NCBI GenBank assembly: GCA_024401355.1 | Contig: JAKSLF010000020.1 | Span: forward strand, 1-50,745 | Origin: Bacteroidales bacterium | GTDB lineage: Bacteria; Bacteroidota; Bacteroidia; Bacteroidales; Marinilabiliaceae | Direction: 5' to 3' | DNA: 50,745 bases | In this document: positions 16,416 through 25,010 of the stretch, piece after piece | Position numbering within the stretch: the first letter of the stretch is position 1 | How the letters are laid out: each line of letters begins with the position of its first letter | Notes under the pieces: generated by a model | Database searches by the model: none | Told to the model about the DNA's origin: nothing | Seen by the model: only the letters and a program-made list of their open reading frames with translations | Program-made: the position numbers and the translations under genes

Positions 16416-16457
16416 AGAGGCGGCGAGAAACAACTCTCTCCGTCTCTTTTCTTTTTC
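16416..16457 (+). terminator. Intrinsic terminator
   Basis: AGAGGCGGCGAG (16416-16427) pairs with CTCTCCGTCTCT (16436-16447) over 12 positions with one mismatch and one G-T, followed by TTTCTTTTTC. It ends the 14.6-16.4 kb operon just before the next start codon, so that gene probably relies on read-through or a promoter inside this region. Confidence 0.8.
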
Positions 16458-16462
16458 AATAT

Positions 16463-17167
16463 ATGAGAATACTGGTCTCTTGCGAACATTCAGGAACAGC
16501 CATTCCTCAAGAACTCCATGAACATTTCGATGCTCTCAGACACACATCGGCATACATGCCCGAAATAGAATCTGACGCATACGAATATGGAGCAAAATGG
16601 CTATTCGACTCAATTGCTCCCAAGATATCAGACTTCTCACTATCATCAGAAATATCCCCAGCAGTAGTCGACCTTGACGGTTCAATCAGCAACGGTACTG
16701 CCCTTTCAGAGCACACATCTAAACTATCTGCACAAAAGGCAGGACAAATAATACGCGACCACTACCTGCCATACCTCATGCAGTTTGAAGAAAAAATAGA
16801 GGAATACACCTCAGAAGGAGAAACCGTACTCCTGGTCGGACTTCATACATTCAAACCAATCACGAATAACATACCACAAGGGCTGGACATCGGACTCATC
16901 TTCAACCACAACGACAACGTAGAACGAAGCCTGGCACTACGTATCAAACGTTCGTTTGAGAAATCAGCACCATGGCTCAGAGTCAGATTCAACGCACCTC
17001 ACAAAGTCAAGGAAGACGGCTTTACAAACAGGATGCGACAGATGTTCTGTTGTAACTTCATTGCCATTGAAATAGAAGTTGGAGAAAACGTAATTTTCCC
17101 TACGGGCATAAAACAAGTCACAGACGTCATTTGCACCACCCTTGAAAAATGGCGCGAAGAACTATAA
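16463..17167 (+). CDS. N-formylglutamate amidohydrolase-family protein
   Basis: A 234-residue cytosolic protein of the FGase family. Family features are the N-terminal SCEHSGTAIP (His and Glu of the metal site), VDLDGSISNG in place of the usual Asp-Arg segment, LLVGLHTFKP for the second conserved histidine, and GLIFNHN. Family enzymes release formate from N-formylglutamate or act on related amides. No other histidine-degradation gene is near, so the substrate is open. Its 3' end is 15 bp from the convergent esterase gene. Confidence 0.75.
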   Translation: MRILVSCEHSGTAIPQELHEHFDALRHTSAYMPEIESDAYEYGAKWLFDSIAPKISDFSLSSEISPAVVDLDGSISNGTALSEHTSKLSAQKAGQIIRDHYLPYLMQFEEKIEEYTSEGETVLLVGLHTFKPITNNIPQGLDIGLIFNHNDNVERSLALRIKRSFEKSAPWLRVRFNAPHKVKEDGFTNRMRQMFCCNFIAIEIEVGENVIFPTGIKQVTDVICTTLEKWREEL

Positions 17168-17182
17168 GTCGATTTCGAATCA

Positions 17183-17962
17183 CTATTTCAACGCTGAAGC
17201 CAAACGCGTATCAACCTGACGCAATGCCCCAACAAGCAAATCAGCAATCTTCGATGCACCGAAACCATTCAAATGAGTGTCATCAGCCTTTCCATCTGGA
17301 TAATTCTCGTGACCAGCATCAACATGGTTATATAGCAACTTAGATTTCTCTGGGCCATAGCTCAGAACAAGGTTTTCACTTATAAGCTGAGCATCAACAA
17401 GAGCCACATTCATTTCGGAAGCGACCTGTCTCATCACCTCAGGATAATATCCGTGAGTATCGATCAAGACACCATATTCGTTGAAATTTCTTCTAACAAT
17501 AGAAGTGAGAAGAACAGGAATTGCCCCCAACGCTCTGCTCTCTGCTACAAACTTCTTTAGGTTTGCCTTATAGACAGTCGAAGCATTAGTATAACGCATT
17601 GTGTCGTTATCCTTCTGGTCGTTATGTCCGAACTGAATCAAGACGAAATCGCCAGCCTTGATATTCTTCTTCACATTCTCCCAACGACCTTCTGCAAGAA
17701 AACTTTTGGTACTGCGACCATTTATAGCATAGTTTATATGACGGACCTTTGCTGTATCAACAATATGACTTAAAAGGCACTCGCCCCAACCAGTTTCAGG
17801 ACGTGCCGACGCCTTCTTATTGGCCATAGTCGAATCACCTATGGTATGAATAGTAAAACTATCAGACAACATATTGCTATCATTGTCTTTGCATGAATAC
17901 AAAAAGACAGCAGACAACAAAACAACTACAGCAAGTGACAGATTAAAAACACTCTTTTTCAT
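17183..17962 (-). CDS. SGNH-hydrolase lipoprotein, CE12-type (rhamnogalacturonan / pectin acetylesterase)
   Basis: A 259-residue surface or periplasmic esterase. The chosen start, MKKSVFNLSLAVV, gives a lipoprotein signal ending LYSC; the longer frame upstream overlaps the GH43 gene and lacks a signal at its N-terminus. SGNH blocks are IGDSTMAN (nucleophile Ser), the Gly of NGRSTKSF, the Asn of QFGHND, and the catalytic pair in DDTHLNGFGA, as in carbohydrate esterase family 12. It would deacetylate pectin so that the GH28 and GH43 partners can act. It is last of the three-gene cassette. Confidence 0.85.
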   Translation of the reverse strand: MKKSVFNLSLAVVVLLSAVFLYSCKDNDSNMLSDSFTIHTIGDSTMANKKASARPETGWGECLLSHIVDTAKVRHINYAINGRSTKSFLAEGRWENVKKNIKAGDFVLIQFGHNDQKDNDTMRYTNASTVYKANLKKFVAESRALGAIPVLLTSIVRRNFNEYGVLIDTHGYYPEVMRQVASEMNVALVDAQLISENLVLSYGPEKSKLLYNHVDAGHENYPDGKADDTHLNGFGASKIADLLVGALRQVDTRLASALK

Positions 17963-17997
17963 CTTTATCTTTATATAATCAGGCAAAAGCCCATAAT

Positions 17998-19659
17998 TTA
18001 TTCCACAACACACTCTTCGACATCCATCCAACCACCATCGTTGGAATTGTTTACAGTTCTAGTAACAAAGAATCCCGCCTTAGCGCCAATCCATTGTCCT
18101 TCTTTTGCCATGAATGGTTTGCCAAGTTCACTATAATTAGCTCCGTCAAAGCTATAGCTGAATATACATTCAGCCTTGTTGGTTGAAACATTACGAACAG
18201 AGACACGAAGATAGACCAACTGATTAGGCTTCAGCAGAACAGCTTTGCTATTAACGACCTCGGCAGAGCCCTTCTTGGCACCGAGACATGTATTCTGGGT
18301 CAGACGAATACCATCATTGGCATTGTCCAACATCAGTCCGGCATAATCCATTCCCATAACCACAAGTCCACAACGTTCGCCCTTATACTTCTCTATCGGA
18401 CGGAAGCGAACTTTGGCTGTCATTGTAAAATTGGGCGCAGGGAACTTCTGAAGCAGAAGATTCTGGACATCCCACAAATTCTTATAGCCACTGATCAAAG
18501 GAGCCGAGAAAAGACGCAAACGACCGTGAGCAGCATCACAGAAATACCAGAGAGCATTGCTATTGGCATGCCATTGCCATTGAAGTCCGAGACGTGTTGA
18601 GTTGAACATATCACTTTCGACAGGAGTTACAATTGGCTGAGCAGGTAAATTCGGCTTCTTGTAATCAGAAACTGGAGTGCCACACAAATCGCCATCGAAG
18701 TCAATTCCGACAACTGGCCATCCGTCTGTCCAATGCAAAGGATTAAGATGAACAACACGTCCGTATGCCTCAACATCCTGGAAATGGAGGAACCAATGCT
18801 CTGAGCCATCTGGAGTATCAACCCACGCACCTTGATGAGGACCATTTATCTGAGTATTGCCCTGGTCCATAACCTTTTTCCACTCATAAGGACCATCGAT
18901 ATTCTTTGACCTCATCGCAAGTTGATAACCTGTTGGCACGCCACCTGCAGGACATAAAATATAGTACAAGTCATCGCGCTTATAGAGCTTGACACCCTCA
19001 ATTGTCACATTATCCTCATGACCATCATAGATAACACGATCTTCGCCAATCGTCTGTGTACCATCGGGAGTCATTTCAATAAGACCAAGAATACTCTTAA
19101 GTCCTGCCCTACTGCCTGCATAGCCATGTCCAATCCAAGCACGTCCATCTTCATCCCAGAACGGACACGTATCAATGATACCTTTGGACTTATGAACAAG
19201 GACAGGCTTTTCCCATCGTCCAAGTGGATCGGAAGTCTTGACCATATAAATACCATTGTCGGGATCGCCCCAATAGATGTAGAACATTCCATTGTGATAA
19301 CGTATAGCAGGAGCCCAGATGCCATTACCATGACTTGCCAGATCAAACTGAGAGGCAGGTTCGAGACGTTCGACAGCATAATTGACAATGCTCCAGTTGA
19401 CAAGATCCTTGGAGTGAAGGATTGGAAGACCTGGGATGCAATTGAAACTAGAGGCAGTCATATAATAGTCATCACCAACTCGGCAGACATCAGGGTCGGA
19501 ATAGTCAGCATAGATAACAGGATTTTTGTAGCGACCATTGCCAAGATCGGGAACCCAAACCTTGCTGACATAACGTTCGTTGCTAGCCGTTCCTTGAGCA
19601 TAGGACACTAGTGAAACCGCTCCTATGGCGAAAGAGACAATATATTTAACGCACTTCAT
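17998..19659 (-). CDS. Secreted glycoside hydrolase family 43
   Basis: A 553-residue exported enzyme with a signal peptide ending SYAQ. The five-bladed propeller of GH43 starts with KNPVIYADYSDPDVCRV, where the DPD supplies the catalytic base. The central IDTCPFWDEDGRAWIG region and IEGVKLYKRDD supply the pKa modulator and acid. A C-terminal beta-sandwich (about residues 340-550, with FTMTAKVRFRP) is typical of larger GH43 beta-xylosidase/arabinofuranosidase subfamilies. In this setting it probably trims arabinose or galactose side chains of pectin. The start is one base after the GH28 stop. Subfamily not determined. Confidence 0.88.
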   Translation of the reverse strand: MKCVKYIVSFAIGAVSLVSYAQGTASNERYVSKVWVPDLGNGRYKNPVIYADYSDPDVCRVGDDYYMTASSFNCIPGLPILHSKDLVNWSIVNYAVERLEPASQFDLASHGNGIWAPAIRYHNGMFYIYWGDPDNGIYMVKTSDPLGRWEKPVLVHKSKGIIDTCPFWDEDGRAWIGHGYAGSRAGLKSILGLIEMTPDGTQTIGEDRVIYDGHEDNVTIEGVKLYKRDDLYYILCPAGGVPTGYQLAMRSKNIDGPYEWKKVMDQGNTQINGPHQGAWVDTPDGSEHWFLHFQDVEAYGRVVHLNPLHWTDGWPVVGIDFDGDLCGTPVSDYKKPNLPAQPIVTPVESDMFNSTRLGLQWQWHANSNALWYFCDAAHGRLRLFSAPLISGYKNLWDVQNLLLQKFPAPNFTMTAKVRFRPIEKYKGERCGLVVMGMDYAGLMLDNANDGIRLTQNTCLGAKKGSAEVVNSKAVLLKPNQLVYLRVSVRNVSTNKAECIFSYSFDGANYSELGKPFMAKEGQWIGAKAGFFVTRTVNNSNDGGWMDVEECVVE

Positions 19660-19660
19660 T

Positions 19661-21079
19661 CTATTTCGAAAGTTTTATTTTTTTACCATTAACAGTTGAA
19701 TTAACGCACTTAAGTGTTCCGACACGACCGTCGATTCTGTTACCATCGGCCACGCCATTCCATTGGCAATTTACGACCTCGACATTATCGATATTTTCTG
19801 AATCGGCAAGTCCGACAATTAAAATCCCGTATTTGCTTTTCTGGCTTGTAACATTCTCGACCTTGACATTCTTGACGACAGGAGGGAAATCGCGACGACA
19901 TGCTTCGCGAGGCTCATAGTCAAGATTGATTTTGAGGACAGCTTCACGACATTGACCGACCTTGATGTTCCTTACGAAGATGTTTTCGATGACACCTCCA
20001 CGACATGGATTAGTCTTAATACGTACTACCCTTTCGAGTTCAGGCGAATCCATCTCGCAATTCTCAACCCACAGATTGCGATAGCCGCCAGTAATCTCAG
20101 AGCCAACAACGATGCCTCCGTGTCCATCCTTCATAACACAATTGCGTACGATGATATTCTCGCTTGGGACATTCCACAAACGTCCATCATTGTTGCGACC
20201 ACTCTTGATGGCTATGCAGTCGTCGCCTGTATCGAAGAGACAACCTTCGATAAGCACATTCTTTGATGACTCGGGATCACAACCATCAGAGTTTGGCCCG
20301 TGGCTTATAATCTTGACACCACTAACGGTCATGTGGTTGACGAACACAGGATGGATGACCCAGAAAGGAGAATTCTTCAAAGTAACATTTTCGACAAGCA
20401 CCCTTTCACACTCAAAGAAATTAATCAACTGAGGACGCAAAGCATCGGCAATGGTCATTCTTCTTTTCTCGATATCGACACCAGTCTGTTCGCATTCGGT
20501 AAGCTTAACACGACCATGTCCGGGAGCACTCTGGCTCAACATACCTTCTTTCCAACCATACTTCTTGGCCGAGCCACACCAATGCCACCAAGTATCGATA
20601 GAACCTTGTCCGTCGATGACACCTTCGCCCGTTATGGCTATATCCTTTTGCTGATAAGCATATATCAAAGGATGAAGATTATAGCAATCGATGCCTTCCC
20701 AACGAGTACGTACGACAGGAAGATAATGTTCGTGAACAGTAGAAAACTTCAACACAGCACCTTTTTCGACAACAAGATTGACACCACTTTTCAAATCAAT
20801 AGGACCAGTAAGCCAAACACCACTGGAGACAATCACCTTACCACCACCATTGGACGAAGCTTCAGCAATTGCACGATTGATAGAAGAGGCGTTGTGGACA
20901 GCACCACTATCGACAGACGCTCCATAATCAGCAATGCGATACTCCTTATCTACAAGACATGGACGCTGAATGGACCTAGCGACAGACTCGGCCTGCTTCC
21001 AAACATCGACGGGATGCTGAGCATAAGACGAAAGTGAAACAGTCGAAAACAGAATCACCGAAAACAATAATAATCTCAT
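19661..21079 (-). CDS. Secreted glycoside hydrolase family 28 (polygalacturonase-like)
   Basis: An exported enzyme of about 472 residues with signal peptide MRLLLFSVILFSTVSLSSYAQ; an ATG four codons upstream (21091) is also possible. The right-handed parallel beta-helix motifs of GH28 are present: SDGCDPESSKNVLIEGC, the catalytic FDTGDDCIAIKSG, and GHGGIVVGSE, followed by RIKTNPCRGG. It cleaves galacturonic acid linkages in pectin or rhamnogalacturonan; exo or endo action cannot be read. It is first in the GH28-GH43-CE12 cassette. No SusC/SusD pair lies in the window. Confidence 0.9.
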   Translation of the reverse strand: MRLLLFSVILFSTVSLSSYAQHPVDVWKQAESVARSIQRPCLVDKEYRIADYGASVDSGAVHNASSINRAIAEASSNGGGKVIVSSGVWLTGPIDLKSGVNLVVEKGAVLKFSTVHEHYLPVVRTRWEGIDCYNLHPLIYAYQQKDIAITGEGVIDGQGSIDTWWHWCGSAKKYGWKEGMLSQSAPGHGRVKLTECEQTGVDIEKRRMTIADALRPQLINFFECERVLVENVTLKNSPFWVIHPVFVNHMTVSGVKIISHGPNSDGCDPESSKNVLIEGCLFDTGDDCIAIKSGRNNDGRLWNVPSENIIVRNCVMKDGHGGIVVGSEITGGYRNLWVENCEMDSPELERVVRIKTNPCRGGVIENIFVRNIKVGQCREAVLKINLDYEPREACRRDFPPVVKNVKVENVTSQKSKYGILIVGLADSENIDNVEVVNCQWNGVADGNRIDGRVGTLKCVNSTVNGKKIKLSK

Positions 21080-21127
21080 TTTTGTCTGCATTAGTTTAAA
21101 ACATTTAGGATTGATGTTCTTCGCAGA

Positions 21128-21135
21128 CAAAATTA
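21128..21135 (-). promoter_or_regulatory. Candidate promoter -7 box of the pectin cassette
   Basis: TAATTTTG on the minus strand, about 48 bp before the GH28 start. TTTG at 21163-21166 is 27 bp upstream, more than the usual 19-21, so the -33 element is uncertain. Confidence 0.4.
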
Positions 21136-21221
21136 AGAAGCGTATTGAATAGATATCGGTGACAAAATATCTAATAATGTATGTATGATAACAACGCATG
21201 AAAAAAAAAGGAGATGAACGA

Positions 21222-23468
21222 CTAGAGCATAATACCAACGAAAAGCACGTCGTCGGTTTGTGCGAGATCGCCCTTCCATTGAGTAAAGAACTCCTGCATA
21301 GTAAGACCTTGCTCGTCCATATCATCATCATGGATGGCACGAATAAACTTCTTTATATTCTTTACATTAAGACGGCCATTTTCCTGTCCACCGAACTGGT
21401 CGCTATAACCATCGGAGAACATATAAATAGTATCACCAGTATGCAACTGTATCTCTGTATCTTCGAAATGACGTTCGCGAACAATAGGTTCGGTATCTCC
21501 AATGCTTCGCTTGGTTCCCTTAATTTCGATCATATCCTGATCCTTCATAAGAATGACAGGACGTTTAGCCGAAGCGATAGTTGTCACCTTAGTCTTTGTG
21601 TTGATAGAAGCGACAGAGATATCGCAACCATCTTTGGCTGCACCATCTTCGGCTTGGTTGTGTCCAAGGACATCGATGATGCCTGCGTCAAGCTGTTCGA
21701 GTATGTCGGATGGTCTTATATTCTCGTCGTTTCTGTTGCAGACATCGCTAATGATAGTCGAAGCAATCATTGACATGAATGCGCCAGGGATGCCATGACC
21801 AGTACAATCGGCACAGCAGACGATGAGATGGTCGCCCTTCTTGGTGAACCAGTAGAAGTCGCCACTTACGATATCGAGAGGACTAAAGAAGATAAACGAT
21901 CCGGTGATACCACACATTTCGAGAGATTCAGGTTTTGGAAGGATAGACCTCTGGATATGCTCGGCGTAGTTGACACTTTCGGAGAGTCGCTTGCTTGTTA
22001 CCTTTATCATGCTCTCCTTTTTCTTTATGTCCTCTATCTTGTCGGCAATTTCATCGAGAAGTTTGTTTTTCTCGCTTTCGACCTGAAGTTTATAGTGTGC
22101 CCTAGAATTCTTGAGATGAATAATGATTGTTGAGATGGCGAGGATGATGACCAAAGCGACACAGAAACGTTCGTGAGCTCTATCATCCTTCATCTGATCG
22201 ACCCTGTCGTAGAGTGACTTGACCTCTTTGCGAAGCTCGTTGGCGCTGAAATTGTTCATCTCGACAATGTGGTTGTCGTTGGCAAGAAGCACATTGGCCT
22301 GTATAGAATCGGTATATTTCTTCTGACGAGACTGTATCTTATATATAGACTTATAGTCGCCCACAGCCTTGAAGTAAGTCTTCTGACTTTCCATGAGTCC
22401 GACTGCACCGAAAGAACGAGTATCGGTAAGAGTAGAGTCGAAGAGAAGGAAATGAGCACGATGGAGGTCGCCAAGTACGACAGCCACCTCACCGTCGAGA
22501 AAAATCTTCTCTTTGATTGGCTCGACATTGTTGACCTTTCGGATGCTGTCGGCATTATGCATGTTGCGAATAGCATTATCAACGTCGCCGATACGGATTT
22601 GCGACATACCCATCATTATGGCTCCAGAGACCTGTTCTTCGGCAAGATTATTCTTGAGTGCGAGATCATAAAGTCGCTGTGAATAGTATTCGGCCAGAGT
22701 ATACTCTTCCTGATAGAAGTGCATTTTGGAGCGCTGAAGCAGGTAGTATGCCTGTATCTCCTCTGTTGCCGCATCATAATAGAGAGACGATGCCTGAAGG
22801 ACATTGTTGCCCAGACGGAAATCGCCAATCTCGATGCTGATATTTGCGACATCGACAAGAGTGCCAAGTACCCAAGTCGGATCGTTGCCAAGAAGTTCGA
22901 CCGTATCAGTAATAAGTTCTATATTGTCGAGACAAGCAAGACTATTGCGGTAGTCATACTTATTCTTATATATCTCTCCGAGGTAGAGGTAACTCTTAAT
23001 AAGGAATTTGACATTGCCCTGTGCAGTATAGAGAGGCACGCAACGGTTGAGATCTTCGATGGCTCCGTCGGGATTGCTGATGATGGAGCAGTAGGAGCGA
23101 AGCAGATACATGTCGGCCAGGCCACGTGCGAAGAGGTCTTTATCATCCCTGGTGAAAACAAGGAGTGAATCGATGGCCCTTGAAGTATAGAACACGCACG
23201 AGTCTTCATCGCCGGAGTAGCATGTAGCCCAAGCCATCATGGCATCGGCGAACATACGGTTGTGGTAACCCTGATTTTCGTCGTTGAGAATCGCATCAAT
23301 CTCATTGTAAAGGTAACCGAAATCGTGCGTTGAAGTAAAATGATAGATAACCTCCTTACATTTCGGCATAAAGACTTCTACATCCTGCTTTTGAGTGCAG
23401 AACGTCAACAGAATAGAGGCCAAAACCATGACCATAATTCTTACCGATATATGTACGAATGCTTTCAT
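21222..23468 (-). CDS. TPR sensor with SpoIIE/PP2C-type serine phosphatase domain (paralogue 1)
   Basis: A 748-residue envelope protein. An N-terminal signal with lipobox-like LTFC is followed by about 370 residues of TPR-like helices, a transmembrane helix (about 430-450, FCVALVIILAISTIIIHL) and a short coiled coil. The C-terminal SpoIIE phosphatase begins at NYAEHIQRSILP. Metal-binding motifs are IVSGDFYW, CADCTGHGIPGAFMSMI, DGCDISVA and FSDGYSDQFGG. Such phosphatases usually dephosphorylate STAS anti-anti-sigma factors; none is encoded nearby. It has its own promoter and ends 143 bp before the pectin cassette start. It is paralogous to the genes at 44319 and 46647. Confidence 0.85.
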   Translation of the reverse strand: MKAFVHISVRIMVMVLASILLTFCTQKQDVEVFMPKCKEVIYHFTSTHDFGYLYNEIDAILNDENQGYHNRMFADAMMAWATCYSGDEDSCVFYTSRAIDSLLVFTRDDKDLFARGLADMYLLRSYCSIISNPDGAIEDLNRCVPLYTAQGNVKFLIKSYLYLGEIYKNKYDYRNSLACLDNIELITDTVELLGNDPTWVLGTLVDVANISIEIGDFRLGNNVLQASSLYYDAATEEIQAYYLLQRSKMHFYQEEYTLAEYYSQRLYDLALKNNLAEEQVSGAIMMGMSQIRIGDVDNAIRNMHNADSIRKVNNVEPIKEKIFLDGEVAVVLGDLHRAHFLLFDSTLTDTRSFGAVGLMESQKTYFKAVGDYKSIYKIQSRQKKYTDSIQANVLLANDNHIVEMNNFSANELRKEVKSLYDRVDQMKDDRAHERFCVALVIILAISTIIIHLKNSRAHYKLQVESEKNKLLDEIADKIEDIKKKESMIKVTSKRLSESVNYAEHIQRSILPKPESLEMCGITGSFIFFSPLDIVSGDFYWFTKKGDHLIVCCADCTGHGIPGAFMSMIASTIISDVCNRNDENIRPSDILEQLDAGIIDVLGHNQAEDGAAKDGCDISVASINTKTKVTTIASAKRPVILMKDQDMIEIKGTKRSIGDTEPIVRERHFEDTEIQLHTGDTIYMFSDGYSDQFGGQENGRLNVKNIKKFIRAIHDDDMDEQGLTMQEFFTQWKGDLAQTDDVLFVGIML

Positions 23469-23530
23469 TAGCCGAATTAGTATCCCTTGGGGACATTCAT
23501 TTGACCTTATCTAAACAAAATTCACGAATG

Positions 23531-23538
23531 CAAATATA
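23531..23538 (-). promoter_or_regulatory. Promoter -7 box of the SpoIIE paralogue 1 gene
   Basis: TATATTTG followed by C on the minus strand, about 63 bp before the start codon. A TTTG at 23563-23566 is 24 bp upstream, slightly long for a -33 element. Confidence 0.55.
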
Positions 23539-23637
23539 CAACATTTTTTTTACATTGTAATACAAACGACAAAACAAGTAAAAAAAACATCATCTTTTCA
23601 TCAAAAAAAATGGATTTAATCGACAAAGAGACTCTTC

Positions 23638-23672
23638 GGTATCCTTATGGTATCCCTACGGTATCCTTACGG
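23638..23672 (+). repeat. 11-bp tandem repeat array, locus 2
   Basis: GGTATCCTTAT (23638-23648), GGTATCCCTAC (23649-23659) and GGTATCCTTAC (23660-23670), then GGAAACTCGATGA. It is the same unit and 3' flank as locus 1, on the opposite strand of the window but again pointing to the downstream gene (aminotransferase start at 23768). It lies between two divergent genes, so it cannot be a 3' terminator element. Confidence 0.9.
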
Positions 23673-23730
23673 AAACTCGATGATAGAAAAATATAAAAAA
23701 AGAGAGAACAAAAAATCGGCAAAAAATTAC

Positions 23731-23738
23731 TATATTTG
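23731..23738 (+). promoter_or_regulatory. Promoter -7 box of the aminotransferase gene
   Basis: TATATTTG followed by CA, 30 bp before the start codon and 58 bp after the repeat array. No TTTG is found at the -33 position, which leaves room for activator dependence. Confidence 0.6.
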
Positions 23739-23767
23739 CATCGTTCTAAATAGATTATAATAAAGAT

Positions 23768-24961
23768 ATGTCATCAATATCACATAGAATACTAAACATG
23801 GCCGAGTCGGCCACAATAGCTATGTCGCAGAAATGCCGCGAACTTCAGGCAGAAGGGCTGGACATTGTAAACCTTTCGATTGGCGAACCAGACTTCAACA
23901 CGCCAGACCACATAAAGAAGGCGGCAATAGAAGCATTGGACAAGAACATGACCCATTATCCTCCGGTGGCAGGATATCCGGAGTTGAGAAAAGCGGTATG
24001 TGAACGTCTGAAGCGCGACTTGGGACTTGACTATGACATGTCGCAGGTATGTATTTCGGCTGGTGGCAAACACACATTGGCGAATGTAATAATGAGTGTA
24101 CTTGACCCAGGTGATGAAGTTGTTATTCCAGCACCATATTGGGTAACATATTCAGAGCTGGTAAAACTTGCAGAGGCAAAGGTTGTCACGGTTGAGTGTG
24201 GAATCGAGCAGGATTTCAAGATAACGGCAGAACAGCTGGAGAAAGCAATTACGCCGAAGACGAAGATGCTGATGATAAATTCGCCATCGAATCCGACAGG
24301 AGCGATGTATACTCGAGAAGAGTTGGAGTCGCTTGCAGAAGTACTGAAAAGACATGAGGGAATAGTGGTTTTGGCTGACGAGATATATGACATGATAACA
24401 TACGGACAGCCACATTGTTCGATGGCGCAGATTGACGGAATGAAAGACAGGACAATCATCTGCAACGGAATGTCGAAGGGATATGCGATGACAGGTTGGA
24501 GAGTTGGATATATGGCTGCTCCAGTGGAGATAGCGAAGGCTTGCATCAAGCTGCAGGGACAGTTCACGTCGGGCGTCAACACAATAGCAGAGGCTGCTTC
24601 GATTGCGGCATTGCGTGAAAGCGACGAGCCATCGAGAAAGATGACGGAAGAATTCCACAGACGTAGAGACATGATGCTCGAACTCTTGAGACAGATTCCG
24701 GGCATAAAACTGCAGACGCCTCCTGGTGCATTTTATCTATTCCCTGACGTCTCGTCATACTTCGGGAAGAGCTACGAGGGGAAGAAAATAGAGAATTCGG
24801 CAGACATGGTATATTATCTGCTAACAGTAGGTCATGTGGCGACAGTAGCAAGTTCGGCATTTGGCATCGAAGGCCACATCCGTCTGTCATACGCGGCGAG
24901 CGAAGAGAAGTTACGCAAGGCAGCGGAACGCATAAAGAAAGCACTTGCGGACCTCAAGTAG
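23768..24961 (+). CDS. Class I/II aminotransferase, aspartate aminotransferase-like
   Basis: A 397-residue cytosolic PLP enzyme of fold type I. It has the N-terminal SIGEPDFNTPDHIK, the substrate-carboxylate region NSPSNPTGAMYT, the Asp-Tyr pair ADEIYDMI, and the PLP lysine in NGMSKGYAMTGWRVGY. The sequence fits the AspC/AatA type (1b) aspartate or prephenate aminotransferases that make aspartate or arogenate; specificity is inferred. It is the first gene of the plus-strand run and lies downstream of repeat locus 2. Confidence 0.9.
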   Translation: MSSISHRILNMAESATIAMSQKCRELQAEGLDIVNLSIGEPDFNTPDHIKKAAIEALDKNMTHYPPVAGYPELRKAVCERLKRDLGLDYDMSQVCISAGGKHTLANVIMSVLDPGDEVVIPAPYWVTYSELVKLAEAKVVTVECGIEQDFKITAEQLEKAITPKTKMLMINSPSNPTGAMYTREELESLAEVLKRHEGIVVLADEIYDMITYGQPHCSMAQIDGMKDRTIICNGMSKGYAMTGWRVGYMAAPVEIAKACIKLQGQFTSGVNTIAEAASIAALRESDEPSRKMTEEFHRRRDMMLELLRQIPGIKLQTPPGAFYLFPDVSSYFGKSYEGKKIENSADMVYYLLTVGHVATVASSAFGIEGHIRLSYAASEEKLRKAAERIKKALADLK

Positions 24962-25010
24962 ACCACGAAAAGAGAATGAGATTCATCCCCAACAACAATC
25001 AAGAGAAAAG

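Noticed and set aside
20300-21037. 245-codon plus-strand ORF opposite the GH28 gene
   Set aside because: Shadow of the GH28 reading frame, which carries the catalytic motifs.
19661-21340. Long GH28 start at 21340
   Set aside because: The extra 83 residues have no signal peptide at their start, cross the likely promoter and precede a clean signal peptide at 21079.
24031-24705. 224-codon minus-strand ORF within the aminotransferase gene
   Set aside because: Antisense shadow rich in Ser/Ile; the aminotransferase frame has the PLP motifs.
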